A model generated the notes under the pieces. That model was not told the origin of the DNA and made no database searches. It worked only from the letters and a program-made list of their open reading frames with translations. The position numbers and the translations under genes were made by a program. Of a DNA stretch of 64,000 nucleotides, positions 9,007 to 18,184 are shown piece after piece; position 1 is the first letter of the stretch, and every line of letters begins with the position of its first letter. Source of the DNA: Clostridiales bacterium (GTDB lineage Bacteria; Bacteroidota; Bacteroidia; Bacteroidales; Muribaculaceae); NCBI GenBank assembly GCA_023666645.1, contig JAMPBP010000001.1:128682-192681 (forward strand). Direction: 5' to 3'.

Positions 9007-9933
9007 ATGGAAAACGAATCTCAATTTTCACGCAACATAAAGAATTACTTCCTGTCGCTTGTCAAGGGTACAGGCCAGGTCATGTTTCAGGAAAATACGA
9101 AAGCGGGCATACTCATGCTGCTTGCGATTCTCTTCGCCCCGGTGTGGAGCGACACCCGTCTCGTATTAATTCCAGCTGCCGTCATAGCTCTTATTGTGGT
9201 TTCTACAGCAGCATGGCTTCTACGTCTGAACGGTAAGGAGAAAGGGGTGTGGGGATTCAACGGTATACTCACAGGCTGTGCAATAGCAACTTTTTTTAAC
9301 CTCGGTGTGTATACATGGATACTGCTTCTTGTGGGCGTACTCATTACCATTCCAATTAAATCACTGCTTGACCGCCTGTTATCCGGATCTTCATATACTC
9401 TACCGTTTGTCATTGCAACATGGTTGATCATCATAATGGGTATCAAGACCGGATTGTGTTCACAGTTTGACACTGATACATTGCCGGTCGAAATCAATCC
9501 CACTCCCATCGATTATGCCAAAGGATTGCTCAAAGGAATCTCCCAGGTGTTCCTGATAGACTCCTACGATACCGGTCTTTTACTGCTTGCGGCATTGTAC
9601 TGCTCCTGCCGCTCAACTGCCCTTCTGGCACTGGCAGGGTCAGCCACCGGCATGGTGCTTGCATGGTTAGCCGGGTGTCCCGAGGCCGAGATACTATCGG
9701 GAATATGGGGGTTCTCCCCTGTATTGACGGCCATCGCCATCGGTACAGCACAAACCATCACACAGAAACGAGCATTATTGACAATTGCAGCATTGTCACT
9801 TACATTTGCCATTCAATACATCACGACTCCGTTGTTATCAAAAGTAGGGCTTCCGGTATTGACAATGCCCTTTTGCATCGCCACTATACTTGTAATCAAA
9901 CTCACAAGACGACATTCCCAACCACAACAGTGA
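9007..9933 (+). CDS. urea transporter, UT family
   Basis: 308-residue inner-membrane protein with about ten hydrophobic segments and the internal duplication of the UT family: GVWGFNGILTGCAIAT at about 80-95 and GIWGFSPVLTAIAIGT at about 232-247 are the paired signature loops, and TLPFVIATW at 131-139 is also typical. The family forms trimeric channels for passive urea movement. No urease genes lie in the window, so use of urea nitrogen is inference. The gene follows hisIE by 42 bases and has its own possible -7 box. Confidence 0.85.
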   Translation: MENESQFSRNIKNYFLSLVKGTGQVMFQENTKAGILMLLAILFAPVWSDTRLVLIPAAVIALIVVSTAAWLLRLNGKEKGVWGFNGILTGCAIATFFNLGVYTWILLLVGVLITIPIKSLLDRLLSGSSYTLPFVIATWLIIIMGIKTGLCSQFDTDTLPVEINPTPIDYAKGLLKGISQVFLIDSYDTGLLLLAALYCSCRSTALLALAGSATGMVLAWLAGCPEAEILSGIWGFSPVLTAIAIGTAQTITQKRALLTIAALSLTFAIQYITTPLLSKVGLPVLTMPFCIATILVIKLTRRHSQPQQ

Positions 9934-9966
9934 AGCTCTAACAAAGCAATCGGGAAAATAAAACAT

Positions 9967-9999
9967 GAAAAAAAGCGACTGTATTGTTAACAATCGCTT
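9967..9999 (-). terminator. terminator of the initiator tRNA gene
   Basis: On the minus strand AAGCGA (9999-9994) pairs with TCGCTT (9978-9973), with a few extra inner pairs, and is followed by six or more T. It starts six bases after the tRNA 3' end. Confidence 0.7.
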
Positions 10000-10004
10000 C
10001 TTAG

Positions 10005-10076
10005 TGGCGGGGGAAGGGATCGAACCTCCGACCTTTGGGTTATGAGCCCAATGAGCTACCACTGCTCTACCCCGCA
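10005..10076 (-). tRNA. initiator tRNA-fMet (anticodon CAT)
   Basis: A 72-base cloverleaf on the minus strand with anticodon CAT. Three features mark it as the initiator, not the elongator: three consecutive G-C pairs next to the anticodon loop (TTGGG/CCCAA), an A11-U24 pair in the D stem (GAGC/GCTC), and a mismatch at the end of the acceptor stem (U1 opposite C72). The discriminator is A73; the CCA end is not encoded. It has a good promoter just upstream and its own terminator. Confidence 0.93.
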
Positions 10077-10089
10077 GTATTTACATGTG

Positions 10090-10121
10090 CAAAGGTAGGA
10101 AGTTTATATAGATCATGCAAG
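10090..10121 (-). promoter_or_regulatory. promoter of the initiator tRNA gene
   Basis: On the minus strand CTTG (10121-10118) and TACCTTTG (10097-10090) are 20 bases apart, a near-perfect -33/-7 pair. Transcription would begin a few bases before the tRNA 5' end. Confidence 0.65.
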
Positions 10122-10242
10122 CTTTCCCGTGTTAAAATTTGCAAAACATAATATATCATCTTAAGAATCACCCATATAGTAAATATAAAAATTTCACCAT
10201 AGCTTACCGCTATAACAAGATTGCAACCATCATTGTCCAACT

Positions 10243-10274
10243 ATTGTTATTTAAACCGACTTTTTGTACTTTTG
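10243..10274 (+). promoter_or_regulatory. promoter of gpmI
   Basis: TACTTTTG at 10267-10274 fits the -7 box; ATTG at 10243-10246, 20 bases upstream, is one base off the -33 TTTG. The leader to the ATG at 10307 would be about 25-30 bases. Confidence 0.6.
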
Positions 10275-10306
10275 CAACAAAATATTCACACAACTAAAAA
10301 TCATAT

Positions 10307-11830
10307 ATGATTATGGCTCACAAAGCATTACTAATGATACTCGATGGTTGGGGCATAGGCAACCACACCAAGAGCGACGTCATTTACTCTACCCCTACTC
10401 CCTATTGGGATTCACTCCTTGCCAACTATCCCAATTCTCAATTGCAGGCCAGCGGTGAAAATGTAGGTTTGCCCGACGGACAGATGGGTAACTCAGAGGT
10501 AGGACACCTCAACATCGGTGCCGGACGTGTTCTATATCAAGATCTCGTGAAGATCAACAAGGCAATAAAGAATGGCACCATAAAGGAAAATCCCGAGATA
10601 AAGGATGCTTTCAGCTATGCAAAAAAATCGGGCAAAGCAATGCACTTCATGGGGCTCACGAGCAATGGAGGTGTTCACTCATCTCTGGAGCACCTCTACG
10701 CTCTATGTGACCTTGCCAAGGAATATGGCCTTGAGAAAGTATATATACATTGCTTCATGGATGGTCGTGACACCGACCCCCGCAGTGGAAAAGGCTTCAT
10801 CGAGGAATTACAGGCCCACTGCCAAAAATCGGCCGGTGTGATTGCCTCCATCATAGGCCGTTTCTATGCCATGGACCGCGATAAGCGTTGGGAGCGTGTC
10901 AAAGTTGCCTATGACCTTCTCGTTGACGGCGAAGGCAAACAAGCTACCGATATGGTTAAAGCAATGCAGGAAAGCTATGATGAGGACATCACCGACGAGT
11001 TTATCAAACCAATCAACAACTCGACAGTTGATGGTACCATCAAGGAAGACGATGCTGTAATATTCTTCAACTATCGCAACGACCGCGCCAAAGAACTCAC
11101 CATCGTGCTCACCCAGCAGGATATGCCAGAACAGGGCATGCACACAATTCCCGGGTTGAGATACTACTGCATGACTCCCTATGACTCATCGTTCAAGGGG
11201 TTGCATATCCTCTTTGACAAAGAGAATGTATCCAATACATTGGGTGAATATCTGTCTAATCTGCACAAGAAACAACTTCACATCGCTGAGACAGAGAAAT
11301 ATGCCCATGTGACATTCTTCTTCAACGGTGGTCGTGAGGCTCCTTTTGAAGGGGAGGAGCGTATTCTCGTGCCCTCACCCAAGGTGGCGACTTATGACCT
11401 CAAGCCCGAGATGAGTGCCTATGAGGTTAAGGACAAACTCGTTGAGGCCATCAACACCGAGAAATATGATTTCATCGTCGTGAACTTTGCCAACGGCGAC
11501 ATGGTAGGTCACACCGGTGTCTACGAGGCAATCGTCAAAGCCGTCAAAACAATTGACGCCTGTGTTCACGATGTTGTCGAAGCCGCCAAGAAAAACGGCT
11601 ATGAGGTTATCATCATCGCCGACCACGGCAATGCTGACCACGCTCTAAACACCGACGGTACCCCCAACACCGCCCATTCACTCAACCCCGTTCCATTTGT
11701 TTATGTAACCGATAACAAAGATGCTAAGGTTGAGAACGGAATACTGGCCGACGTGGCCCCCTCCATTCTCCACATCATGGGTCTCAATCAACCCGTTGAG
11801 ATGACAGGCCACGACCTTATCAAGGACTAA
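10307..11830 (+). CDS. gpmI: 2,3-bisphosphoglycerate-independent phosphoglycerate mutase
   Basis: Interconverts 3- and 2-phosphoglycerate in glycolysis and gluconeogenesis. 507 residues, alkaline-phosphatase superfamily with two Mn ions. [10 protein letters not shown] carries the first metal Asp; the phosphorylated Ser is S63 in [51 protein letters not shown] and [11 protein letters not shown] supply the remaining ligands. An alternative ATG lies two codons in, at 10313 (MAHKALL). A single gene with its own promoter and terminator. Confidence 0.97.
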   Translation: MIMAHKALLMILDGWGIGNHTKSDVIYSTPTPYWDSLLANYPNSQLQASGENVGLPDGQMGNSEVGHLNIGAGRVLYQDLVKINKAIKNGTIKENPEIKDAFSYAKKSGKAMHFMGLTSNGGVHSSLEHLYALCDLAKEYGLEKVYIHCFMDGRDTDPRSGKGFIEELQAHCQKSAGVIASIIGRFYAMDRDKRWERVKVAYDLLVDGEGKQATDMVKAMQESYDEDITDEFIKPINNSTVDGTIKEDDAVIFFNYRNDRAKELTIVLTQQDMPEQGMHTIPGLRYYCMTPYDSSFKGLHILFDKENVSNTLGEYLSNLHKKQLHIAETEKYAHVTFFFNGGREAPFEGEERILVPSPKVATYDLKPEMSAYEVKDKLVEAINTEKYDFIVVNFANGDMVGHTGVYEAIVKAVKTIDACVHDVVEAAKKNGYEVIIIADHGNADHALNTDGTPNTAHSLNPVPFVYVTDNKDAKVENGILADVAPSILHIMGLNQPVEMTGHDLIKD

Positions 11831-11882
11831 GAGCCTGTATCATAAAGCCAAGGCTTCATGATACTCAAACATGACATTAAGA

Positions 11883-11930
11883 AGAACCGGGAGTCTCCGA
11901 TATAAGTCGGATTCTCCCGGTTCTCTTTTT
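11883..11930 (+). terminator. intrinsic terminator of gpmI
   Basis: AGAACCGGGAG (11883-11893) pairs perfectly with CTCCCGGTTCT (11914-11924), with additional TCCGA/TCGGA pairing inside, and is followed by a T-run. It lies between gpmI and the convergent PHP gene and may also limit leftward transcripts. Confidence 0.85.
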
Positions 11931-11974
11931 CCATTTCCGGACTGTGATTATGATACCTAATTGTAAAATCCGGG

Positions 11975-12805
11975 TCAGTTCTGCGTGGAAAGCCGTTCCA
12001 TAAGCGCATAAGCCTCCTCACGCGATGCGTCAATAAGTGCCGGCACATGGGCATCACTGTTCACCACTATGAAGGTATCGGTTCTAAGCAACTTTGCCAA
12101 GAGTCGGTCCGAAGGAAAAAACCGACCAAACTCAGCTCGTGCTTTAGTGTTCAGTTCCACCGTGAGGCCGGCCTCCACAACACGGTCCACAAGTTCATCG
12201 GCGAGCGACATATACCATGGCTCGTCTTCAATACCCGGCTGATACATCGACGAGTTGTGTCCAATCTTGTCGAGATGCCCCATGATATCAAAGCCTCCTT
12301 CCTCAACCATCTTTATCGATTGCTCGAAATATTTCTCTACAACATAGCGTATATCATTATTGAAATGCTTTTTCATCTTGCGTGCAAAGGAGTCAAAACG
12401 CCCATCTATATCCACTTGCTCGCCATTTGAATCAGGAATAAAATGCACCGACCCTATGATATAGTCCAGAGGCAATGATGCGAAATAATCACGAGAAGGT
12501 CCCCAGTCGCTACCCAGGAAATCAACCTCCATACCGGCAAGAAAACACACACGGTCACCATATTCTCCTTTTATACGATCCACCTCACATAAGAATGAAG
12601 ACACTTTATCTCGGTGCATATTGCATGTTGAAAAGATAGGGACAGGTGAATGAGGAGTAAAACCATAATGTGAGAACTCTCTCTTTACAGCCTCACGGGC
12701 AAAGGCCTCCATTTGGGCTCTTCCATCACAGAACTCAGTATGAGAATGCAGTGTGTAACGATGGCTGTCGCCCAGCAACTTTCTGAAATCCATTTTAGAA
12801 CGCAT
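11975..12805 (-). CDS. hisK: PHP-family histidinol-phosphatase
   Basis: 276 residues with the PHP metal motifs: LHSHTEFCDGR (H20, H22) near the N-terminus, FLAGMEVDFL, IIGSVHFI, DIMGHLDKIG and VNSDAHVP. This matches the HisK/HisJ type that removes phosphate from histidinol phosphate, the step between the HisC and HisD reactions. The his operon here has no HAD phosphatase domain on HisB, so this enzyme is the natural candidate for that step, although it sits 3 kb away on the other strand. The start at 12805 is preceded by AGGAG, but an ATG at 12793 one base after the upstream stop is equally possible. It is coupled to the outer-membrane channel gene upstream, for which I see no functional link. 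Confidence 0.85.
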   Translation of the reverse strand: MRSKMDFRKLLGDSHRYTLHSHTEFCDGRAQMEAFAREAVKREFSHYGFTPHSPVPIFSTCNMHRDKVSSFLCEVDRIKGEYGDRVCFLAGMEVDFLGSDWGPSRDYFASLPLDYIIGSVHFIPDSNGEQVDIDGRFDSFARKMKKHFNNDIRYVVEKYFEQSIKMVEEGGFDIMGHLDKIGHNSSMYQPGIEDEPWYMSLADELVDRVVEAGLTVELNTKARAEFGRFFPSDRLLAKLLRTDTFIVVNSDAHVPALIDASREEAYALMERLSTQN

Positions 12806-14177
12806 AACTGACTCCTATCGAAGGGATAAAGGCGTGAACCTTGTAATCGGCAGTAAACTTACGGACCAATGGCAAACCGGCCGATGGCATCAACTGATTG
12901 ATTTTGGCAGCCAAGGCATCAGCATATTCACAGCTGGCGCCATCGACACCCAAGCCGGCTACATACATGAATGAGAAGTCAATTGACATTCCTTTCACAG
13001 GCTTGAATGAAAAACCGGCTGTAGGCTCTATCTTGGTCATGCCGGGAGTCTCGGGGTTATAATGATTTTTATTTACAGGCGATGTGTCAAGCATCAATCC
13101 CGCGCGCAAATCAAGCCGGGGAGTGAGCGCATATTCAGCACCTACCGAGTAGGCCCAGCAATTACGGTAATCTTTGGTGATGTTCTGATTGTAGGCAGCA
13201 CATACAGGGTCAAGAAACTCAATATCAAGCCGACGGTAAGTTTTCCAACCTGTGAGACGGGCATCAGCGGCCAGAATGAGCTTTTCCACTGGTTTCCACG
13301 ATGCTCCAAAAGAGAGTACATATGGGCAAGGCATCGATGCTGAGAAATTTGTGGAGTTCAGAATCTGCAATTCGCTTAGAATTATTTCAGCCTGGCGGTT
13401 GGCATAGGTCAATGAGGCTTTGCCCGCGTCGACCGACATTTTCACCTTTGACCTGTAGGACACTCCTACCGTCAAGTTGTCAAGAATATCATACATAGCT
13501 CCCACATTGAATCCTACAGCGACCTTCGACTTACCGTTAAGGTTGACCGATGCCGGGATAACGTCACCATAATATGAAGGATTGGCCAATTGACCCGTCT
13601 GTGAAAGTATTTTCAGCATCATGTCGGCAGTCGACGGCTCTATAAGTCCCTTGTCCAAATCGACGGTACCCCAGTTTACGGTCACGCCGGCTCCAATGGA
13701 CAACTTGTCGGTAACACGCCAGGCAACAGTAGGCTGCAATGTGAAGACCTTGAGGTTTACCTTTTGATTCAGCATAGCTCCGGGCCAGTTGTCGGTCCAG
13801 TTGATTCCACTGCCATAAGGAGTGTAAAACGAAACGCCCACTTTGAGATTATCATATACCGAGAATGCCGCATTGGCCATGATAGGAGTTGACGGATCAT
13901 TGGCCGTCTTATTTACAGTGCCATCGGTCTGTTTAGCCTCAGCATGGGCAAATATTGCAGTAAATGATCCCGACAAGTCCACATGCTTATCCATGAATCC
14001 TAATCCGGCCGGATTAAAGAACATGCTCTCGCCGCCCAGATGCATTCCGGTACCTGTATGACCCATACCAATCTGACGCGTGCTCAACGTGTTTACCTGA
14101 TATCCCTCGGCCTTCACAGTAACGGCCGGTAAAATAACTGAGAGCGCAACCAATGCGCCCATAAATAAATTCTTCAT
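12795..14177 (-). CDS. FadL/OmpP1-type outer-membrane transport protein
   Basis: 460 residues with a signal peptide (cleavage near VKA/EG at about residue 24). The mature N-terminus STRQIGMGHTGTGMHLGGESMFFNPAGLGFM is the plug-like start of the FadL/TodX family, in which a small hatch and NPAG motif precede a 14-strand barrel; later segments end in barrel-like VSYAF. The family moves hydrophobic compounds, such as long-chain fatty acids, across the outer membrane; the substrate here is unknown. Its 3' end overlaps the PHP phosphatase start by 11 bases. Confidence 0.85.
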   Translation of the reverse strand: MKNLFMGALVALSVILPAVTVKAEGYQVNTLSTRQIGMGHTGTGMHLGGESMFFNPAGLGFMDKHVDLSGSFTAIFAHAEAKQTDGTVNKTANDPSTPIMANAAFSVYDNLKVGVSFYTPYGSGINWTDNWPGAMLNQKVNLKVFTLQPTVAWRVTDKLSIGAGVTVNWGTVDLDKGLIEPSTADMMLKILSQTGQLANPSYYGDVIPASVNLNGKSKVAVGFNVGAMYDILDNLTVGVSYRSKVKMSVDAGKASLTYANRQAEIILSELQILNSTNFSASMPCPYVLSFGASWKPVEKLILAADARLTGWKTYRRLDIEFLDPVCAAYNQNITKDYRNCWAYSVGAEYALTPRLDLRAGLMLDTSPVNKNHYNPETPGMTKIEPTAGFSFKPVKGMSIDFSFMYVAGLGVDGASCEYADALAAKINQLMPSAGLPLVRKFTADYKVHAFIPSIGVSYAF

Positions 14178-14305
14178 ATAAATAATTAAAATTAAAATAC
14201 TTACCTATCGGTCATCCAAACATCTTTTTTCCAGCCCAATCAATAACTATATATTCTATTGGTTACCTATTGAACTAATTGACTACCTTAAAAACTTATT
14301 TCTTT

Positions 14306-15754
14306 TCAATACTTGAATTCTCTTTTTACCTTACCATGGTTTATACGGTTTATATACATGATCACAACAATCGCCATGGCAACTGCCACACTGGCTCCAG
14401 CAGCGACAGCTATCGACAAATCGAGTTGCAATCCCTCAGGACGTTTGGCCGACAACAGATAGCTCACACTCACCGCAGTCATGAACATTGCAGGAAGGAG
14501 CGTGATGATATAAGCCTTGTGCTTTCGGGCAAGATAAACCGTTGTGGCCCAAAGCGTGAATACAGCCAGTGTCTGATTGCTCCACGCAAAATAACGCCAC
14601 AAGATATTAAAGTCAAAACACATCACAATATAACACACTGCAAATATAGGCAAGGACAGCACCAGCCGTTTCCAGAATTTCTTCTGGTCAAATTTTAGAA
14701 AATCAGCGGCTATGAGGCGGGCACTGCGCAAAGCAGTGTCGCCCGTGGTTATAGGGGCGGCCACAACGCCTATTATAGCGAGAATACCGCCAAATGACCC
14801 GAGCCATGTCACTGAGATATCCTTTACGAGAGGTGCCGGTGTACCACCACCCGACATATATTCATTCAATGACTCATAGCTACCGGTGAACGCAATTGCC
14901 GAGGCAGCCCATATCAGAGCCACAAGGCCCTCCGACACCATCGCACCATAGAATATAGGACGTGCAAGCCGCTCATTCTTGAGACACCGCGCCATCATGG
15001 GCGACTGTGTGGCATGGAAACCAGAAATGGCTCCACAAGCTATCGAGACAAACATCATCGGGAATATCGGAGTGCCTGCGGCATGACGTGACGACAATCC
15101 CTGGGTGATACAGTCGGGAATCGTAACATCGCCAAAAAGCAACACGACAAGCAAACCCATCGCCATGAAAAGGAGGGTGAACCCAAATACAGGATAAAAA
15201 TTACCTATCAGCTTATCGATAGGCAACAGCGTGGCCAGCATGTAATAGATGAATATCACGCCTATCCACACCACGCGGTCGAGATACTCGGGGGTCATGC
15301 CGGCAAGAAGATCGGCAGGATTGATCACAAACACTGCCCCCACAAGCACGAGAAGCAAAAGAGAGAACACTCTCATCACTTGCTTGACACCGGTTCCAAG
15401 TTCATGCCCCACAACCTCAGGCAGCGACTGACCGCCCGACCTCAGACTCATCATACCCGAAATATAATCGTGGACAGCACCGGCAAATATCGTTCCGAAC
15501 ACAATCCACAGAAAAGCAGCCGGACCAAACATAATACCCATGATAGCACCAAAAATCGGGCCCAGGCCTGCAATATTCAAGAACTGGATGAGGAACACCT
15601 TCCACGCAGGCAAAGGCATGTAATCAATATTATCATGCTTTGTATAGGCCGGGGTAGGCCTATCGGGTTCAATCCCAAAAACACGTTCAACAAGCAACCC
15701 ATAAAGGAAATAGCCTGCTATGAGCAATCCGATAGAACTTAGAAAGAGTATCAC
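14306..15754 (-). CDS. cstA: carbon starvation protein CstA family transporter
   Basis: 482-residue polytopic membrane protein. The start region YGLLVERVFGIEPDRPTPAY and the run IQFLNIAGLGPIFGAIMGIMFGPAAFLWIVFGTIFAGAVHDYISGMMSLRSGGQSLPEVVG are characteristic of CstA, where relatives move peptides or pyruvate. It is about 200 residues shorter than the enterobacterial protein, a size common in Bacteroidota. The start codon is GTG at 15754; no in-frame ATG upstream gives a better start. The 128-base gap to the next gene shows no clear terminator. Confidence 0.88.
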   Translation of the reverse strand: MILFLSSIGLLIAGYFLYGLLVERVFGIEPDRPTPAYTKHDNIDYMPLPAWKVFLIQFLNIAGLGPIFGAIMGIMFGPAAFLWIVFGTIFAGAVHDYISGMMSLRSGGQSLPEVVGHELGTGVKQVMRVFSLLLLVLVGAVFVINPADLLAGMTPEYLDRVVWIGVIFIYYMLATLLPIDKLIGNFYPVFGFTLLFMAMGLLVVLLFGDVTIPDCITQGLSSRHAAGTPIFPMMFVSIACGAISGFHATQSPMMARCLKNERLARPIFYGAMVSEGLVALIWAASAIAFTGSYESLNEYMSGGGTPAPLVKDISVTWLGSFGGILAIIGVVAAPITTGDTALRSARLIAADFLKFDQKKFWKRLVLSLPIFAVCYIVMCFDFNILWRYFAWSNQTLAVFTLWATTVYLARKHKAYIITLLPAMFMTAVSVSYLLSAKRPEGLQLDLSIAVAAGASVAVAMAIVVIMYINRINHGKVKREFKY

Positions 15755-15848
15755 CTGTTTAATTTATTTTGTCCCTGTATTCAATCGTTCTCATGCAACA
15801 TGAGACCCTTGACATTCTCATACAGGGAGATGTTGTTGATTGTGATTA

Positions 15849-17252
15849 TTATTGCATTTCAGCCTCTATTACCTCGTTGGCTGCATGTTTCAGTGTCACA
15901 CGGTCATTGATTGCACGTTTTTCAAGTTGCAAGATTTCCTGGGCTACCGATGTATCACCTTGTCTATATTTATCACGAAGCTTCAATAACCGCTCATGCT
16001 CCTCCTGAATGTTCTTTTGCAAATCAAGGTACTGCCTCATTGCAATGCGTGCATCCGACTCTTTGAGTTGTTCAATCCGTGTTATAACTTGTCCGTCGGG
16101 CAATGCAAACTGGCACTGTGCCGCGAGTTTATGAGGTGAGTTGCTTATCTTTGCAATGCGCTCGGTGAGGTCAGTATAGTCGGCTTCGGGTTCCCAAGTG
16201 GCCGCTATTGAACTGAGACTTGCCTTAGCCAACAACCGGGGATCATTGACATCGACATTGACACGCATATCTGACGGTTTAAACATGTAGATGGTCACCT
16301 GGCCTTCAATGCCATTACGGTCACTGGCCCACCACCCCACTCCGGTCGACTCATCAATAGCAAGCATATAATCATTATACGGTGAATTGTAGGGCATGCC
16401 AAGATTCTGAGGCTGCAGGAAACTGTTTCCATTGCGCCTGGTGATGAACAGATCATAGCCACCGAGCGTGTTGTCACCGTTGCTGGCATAGTACAAAGTT
16501 ATGCCATCGGGCATGAGGAACGGATAGTTGGCATCGCCTCCCTCTCCCAGATGGTCACCTATTGCCACAGGTGTATCCCATTCATCTCCGTAAAGAGCCG
16601 ACGAACTCACAAGGTGATAATTCTCATCTTCATCGGGAGCAGCCCATACCATCTCTGTACGGCTCTCGGGTTCATACACCACCGTCTCCCCAGCTACGGG
16701 AAACGATGACGGAAGCACCGAGGGCTTATTGAGCGAACCGCTCTCAGGCGACAGCCTATAATACGCGAAGAACTCCTCGGCCGGCACATTGATACTATCA
16801 AACACAACGATTTGCTCTACACGGTTGAGCATGTTGCGTGTACGCTCCAACTGGCCGGTTACATCTTCTGATTTATCAGGATCGGCCTTCCGCCCTTTCT
16901 TCAATTTCTTGCGATACTCCTCCACCAGGCGATCGGCATCATCGACCCGATACTCCTTTATGGCAATCTCAATGAGACCAAGACGGGCATCATTATTCTT
17001 TGCTACAACTTTATTGTATTGAGCCTTGGCTTCATCATATTGTTGCAGAGCCCGGTAGCAGTCGCCAAGAAGCACCGGGTAAGTGGTGTTGCGCGGTTCC
17101 TTCCCGCTCAATTCCACCAACGCCTCGATTGCCGACCGATAGTCCCCGGCACCTATCAATTCTTTTACATGTGCTACTGTTGGAGCACCATTTATTGGCG
17201 AAGCCCCGAGAGCAATGCCCGTCAACAATGTTATGACACAACGTTTCATCAT
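15849..17252 (-). CDS. secreted TPR and PD40 beta-propeller protein
   Basis: 467 residues with a signal peptide (about 1-22). Residues 27-115 form TPR-like helical hairpins (AGDYRSAIEALVELSGKEPRN, LLGDCYRALQQYDEAKAQYNKV). Residues about 190-340 carry propeller-type repeats (ANYPFLMPDGITLYYASNGDNTLGGYDLFITRR, GVGWWASDRNGIEGQVTIYMF) as in PD40 proteins; the C-terminus (about 400-467) is a charged coiled coil. Bacteroidota proteins of this design often end in an OmpA domain; here that domain is absent. It begins with a four-base overlap (ATGA) on the ArgC-like gene upstream, so the two are probably made together. Function unknown; likely periplasmic or at the envelope. Confidence 0.7.
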   Translation of the reverse strand: MMKRCVITLLTGIALGASPINGAPTVAHVKELIGAGDYRSAIEALVELSGKEPRNTTYPVLLGDCYRALQQYDEAKAQYNKVVAKNNDARLGLIEIAIKEYRVDDADRLVEEYRKKLKKGRKADPDKSEDVTGQLERTRNMLNRVEQIVVFDSINVPAEEFFAYYRLSPESGSLNKPSVLPSSFPVAGETVVYEPESRTEMVWAAPDEDENYHLVSSSALYGDEWDTPVAIGDHLGEGGDANYPFLMPDGITLYYASNGDNTLGGYDLFITRRNGNSFLQPQNLGMPYNSPYNDYMLAIDESTGVGWWASDRNGIEGQVTIYMFKPSDMRVNVDVNDPRLLAKASLSSIAATWEPEADYTDLTERIAKISNSPHKLAAQCQFALPDGQVITRIEQLKESDARIAMRQYLDLQKNIQEEHERLLKLRDKYRQGDTSVAQEILQLEKRAINDRVTLKHAANEVIEAEMQ

Positions 17253-18184
17253 AATGCTGATGGTTTTAGCGCCAGACCTGTGCGCTCGATAAGACCAAAA
17301 AGAAGATTCATATTATGCACTGCTGTGCCCGCCGACCCTTTAAGCATGCTGTCAATGACGGCTGTGACGAGGAGTCGCGATCCATGCTTCTCCAGATGAA
17401 GGATACACTTATTGGTATTGGCCACATCTTTCAGGTCAACCTGCTTGTCTGAAACAAACGTGAAGTTATGGTCGTCATAATAATTGTCATAGAGTTCCCG
17501 AAGACTCTCGAGCGACAACTGACAATCGAGATAAACCGCCGCAATGAGTCCACGCGAGAGACTGCCAATCATAGGCACCATCTCAATCTTTGAGTTGAAG
17601 GAATTCTGCAATGACTTGAGAGTTTGCCTTATTTCTTCAACATGGCTATGATTCAGCGGATTGTACAACTTGACATTGTCGGCCAAAAGAGGGTCACCCG
17701 ATACTGCCGCTACGTGTATATCACCATTGATGAGCAAATTCTTGGCAAGGGGCAGGAGAGCCAGCTCCACAGCCGTGGCAAAGGCGCCGGGATTAGCAAC
17801 CTTGCGCGCACCTCGCACCATCGCTTTGCGGTTCAACTCGGGAAGGCCATACACATAGTCGTTACCGTCCCCCGCCATGCGGAAATCGCCCGAAAGGTCG
17901 ATGATTTTAATAGTATCCCCATGCTCGCCGAGCTGGTCCAGCGAAACACGGGCAGTGCCTGTATGGCAACAATTGAACAACACATCAATCTCGTTCCAGC
18001 GTGGACGCTCCACCAAAGACAAGTCACACTCTCCAATAAGTCCCTGGTGAACATCGCTCACCAAGGAGCCAACGTGCCGGTCGCTTTGTATCCACTTTAT
18101 ATCAACATCAGGGTGATTGAGCAACAAGCGTATAATCTCGCCCGCCACTTTTGAATCACCTCCTATCAAGCCAACTTTTATCAT
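17249..18184 (-). CDS. ArgC-like protein lacking the catalytic cysteine
   Basis: 311 residues that align along their length with N-acetyl-gamma-glutamyl-phosphate reductase (ArgC): MIKVGLIGG, GEIIRLLLNHPDVDIKWI, DVHQGLIGE, IIDLSGDFR, YGLPELNRKA, NPGAFATAVELALLPLAK, NHSHVEEI and the C-terminal NTNKCILHLEKHG...KGSAGTAVHNMNLLFGL...GLALKPSAL. Three things differ from working ArgC: NPGC has become NPGA (A134, codon GCC at 17783-17785), so the thioester-forming Cys is gone; the GxxGYTA dinucleotide-binding motif reads GGDSKVAG; and the (S/T)GAG loop before the conserved His is missing, with about ten residues deleted. Reduction of acyl phosphate is therefore unlikely. The frame is intact, so it is not an ordinary pseudogene. 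No other arginine genes are near. Confidence 0.8.
   Translation of the reverse strand: MIKVGLIGGDSKVAGEIIRLLLNHPDVDIKWIQSDRHVGSLVSDVHQGLIGECDLSLVERPRWNEIDVLFNCCHTGTARVSLDQLGEHGDTIKIIDLSGDFRMAGDGNDYVYGLPELNRKAMVRGARKVANPGAFATAVELALLPLAKNLLINGDIHVAAVSGDPLLADNVKLYNPLNHSHVEEIRQTLKSLQNSFNSKIEMVPMIGSLSRGLIAAVYLDCQLSLESLRELYDNYYDDHNFTFVSDKQVDLKDVANTNKCILHLEKHGSRLLVTAVIDSMLKGSAGTAVHNMNLLFGLIERTGLALKPSAL

Noticed and set aside
17249..18184. A true argC for arginine synthesis
   Set aside because: The catalytic Cys and the (S/T)GAG loop are missing, so the standard reaction is unlikely.
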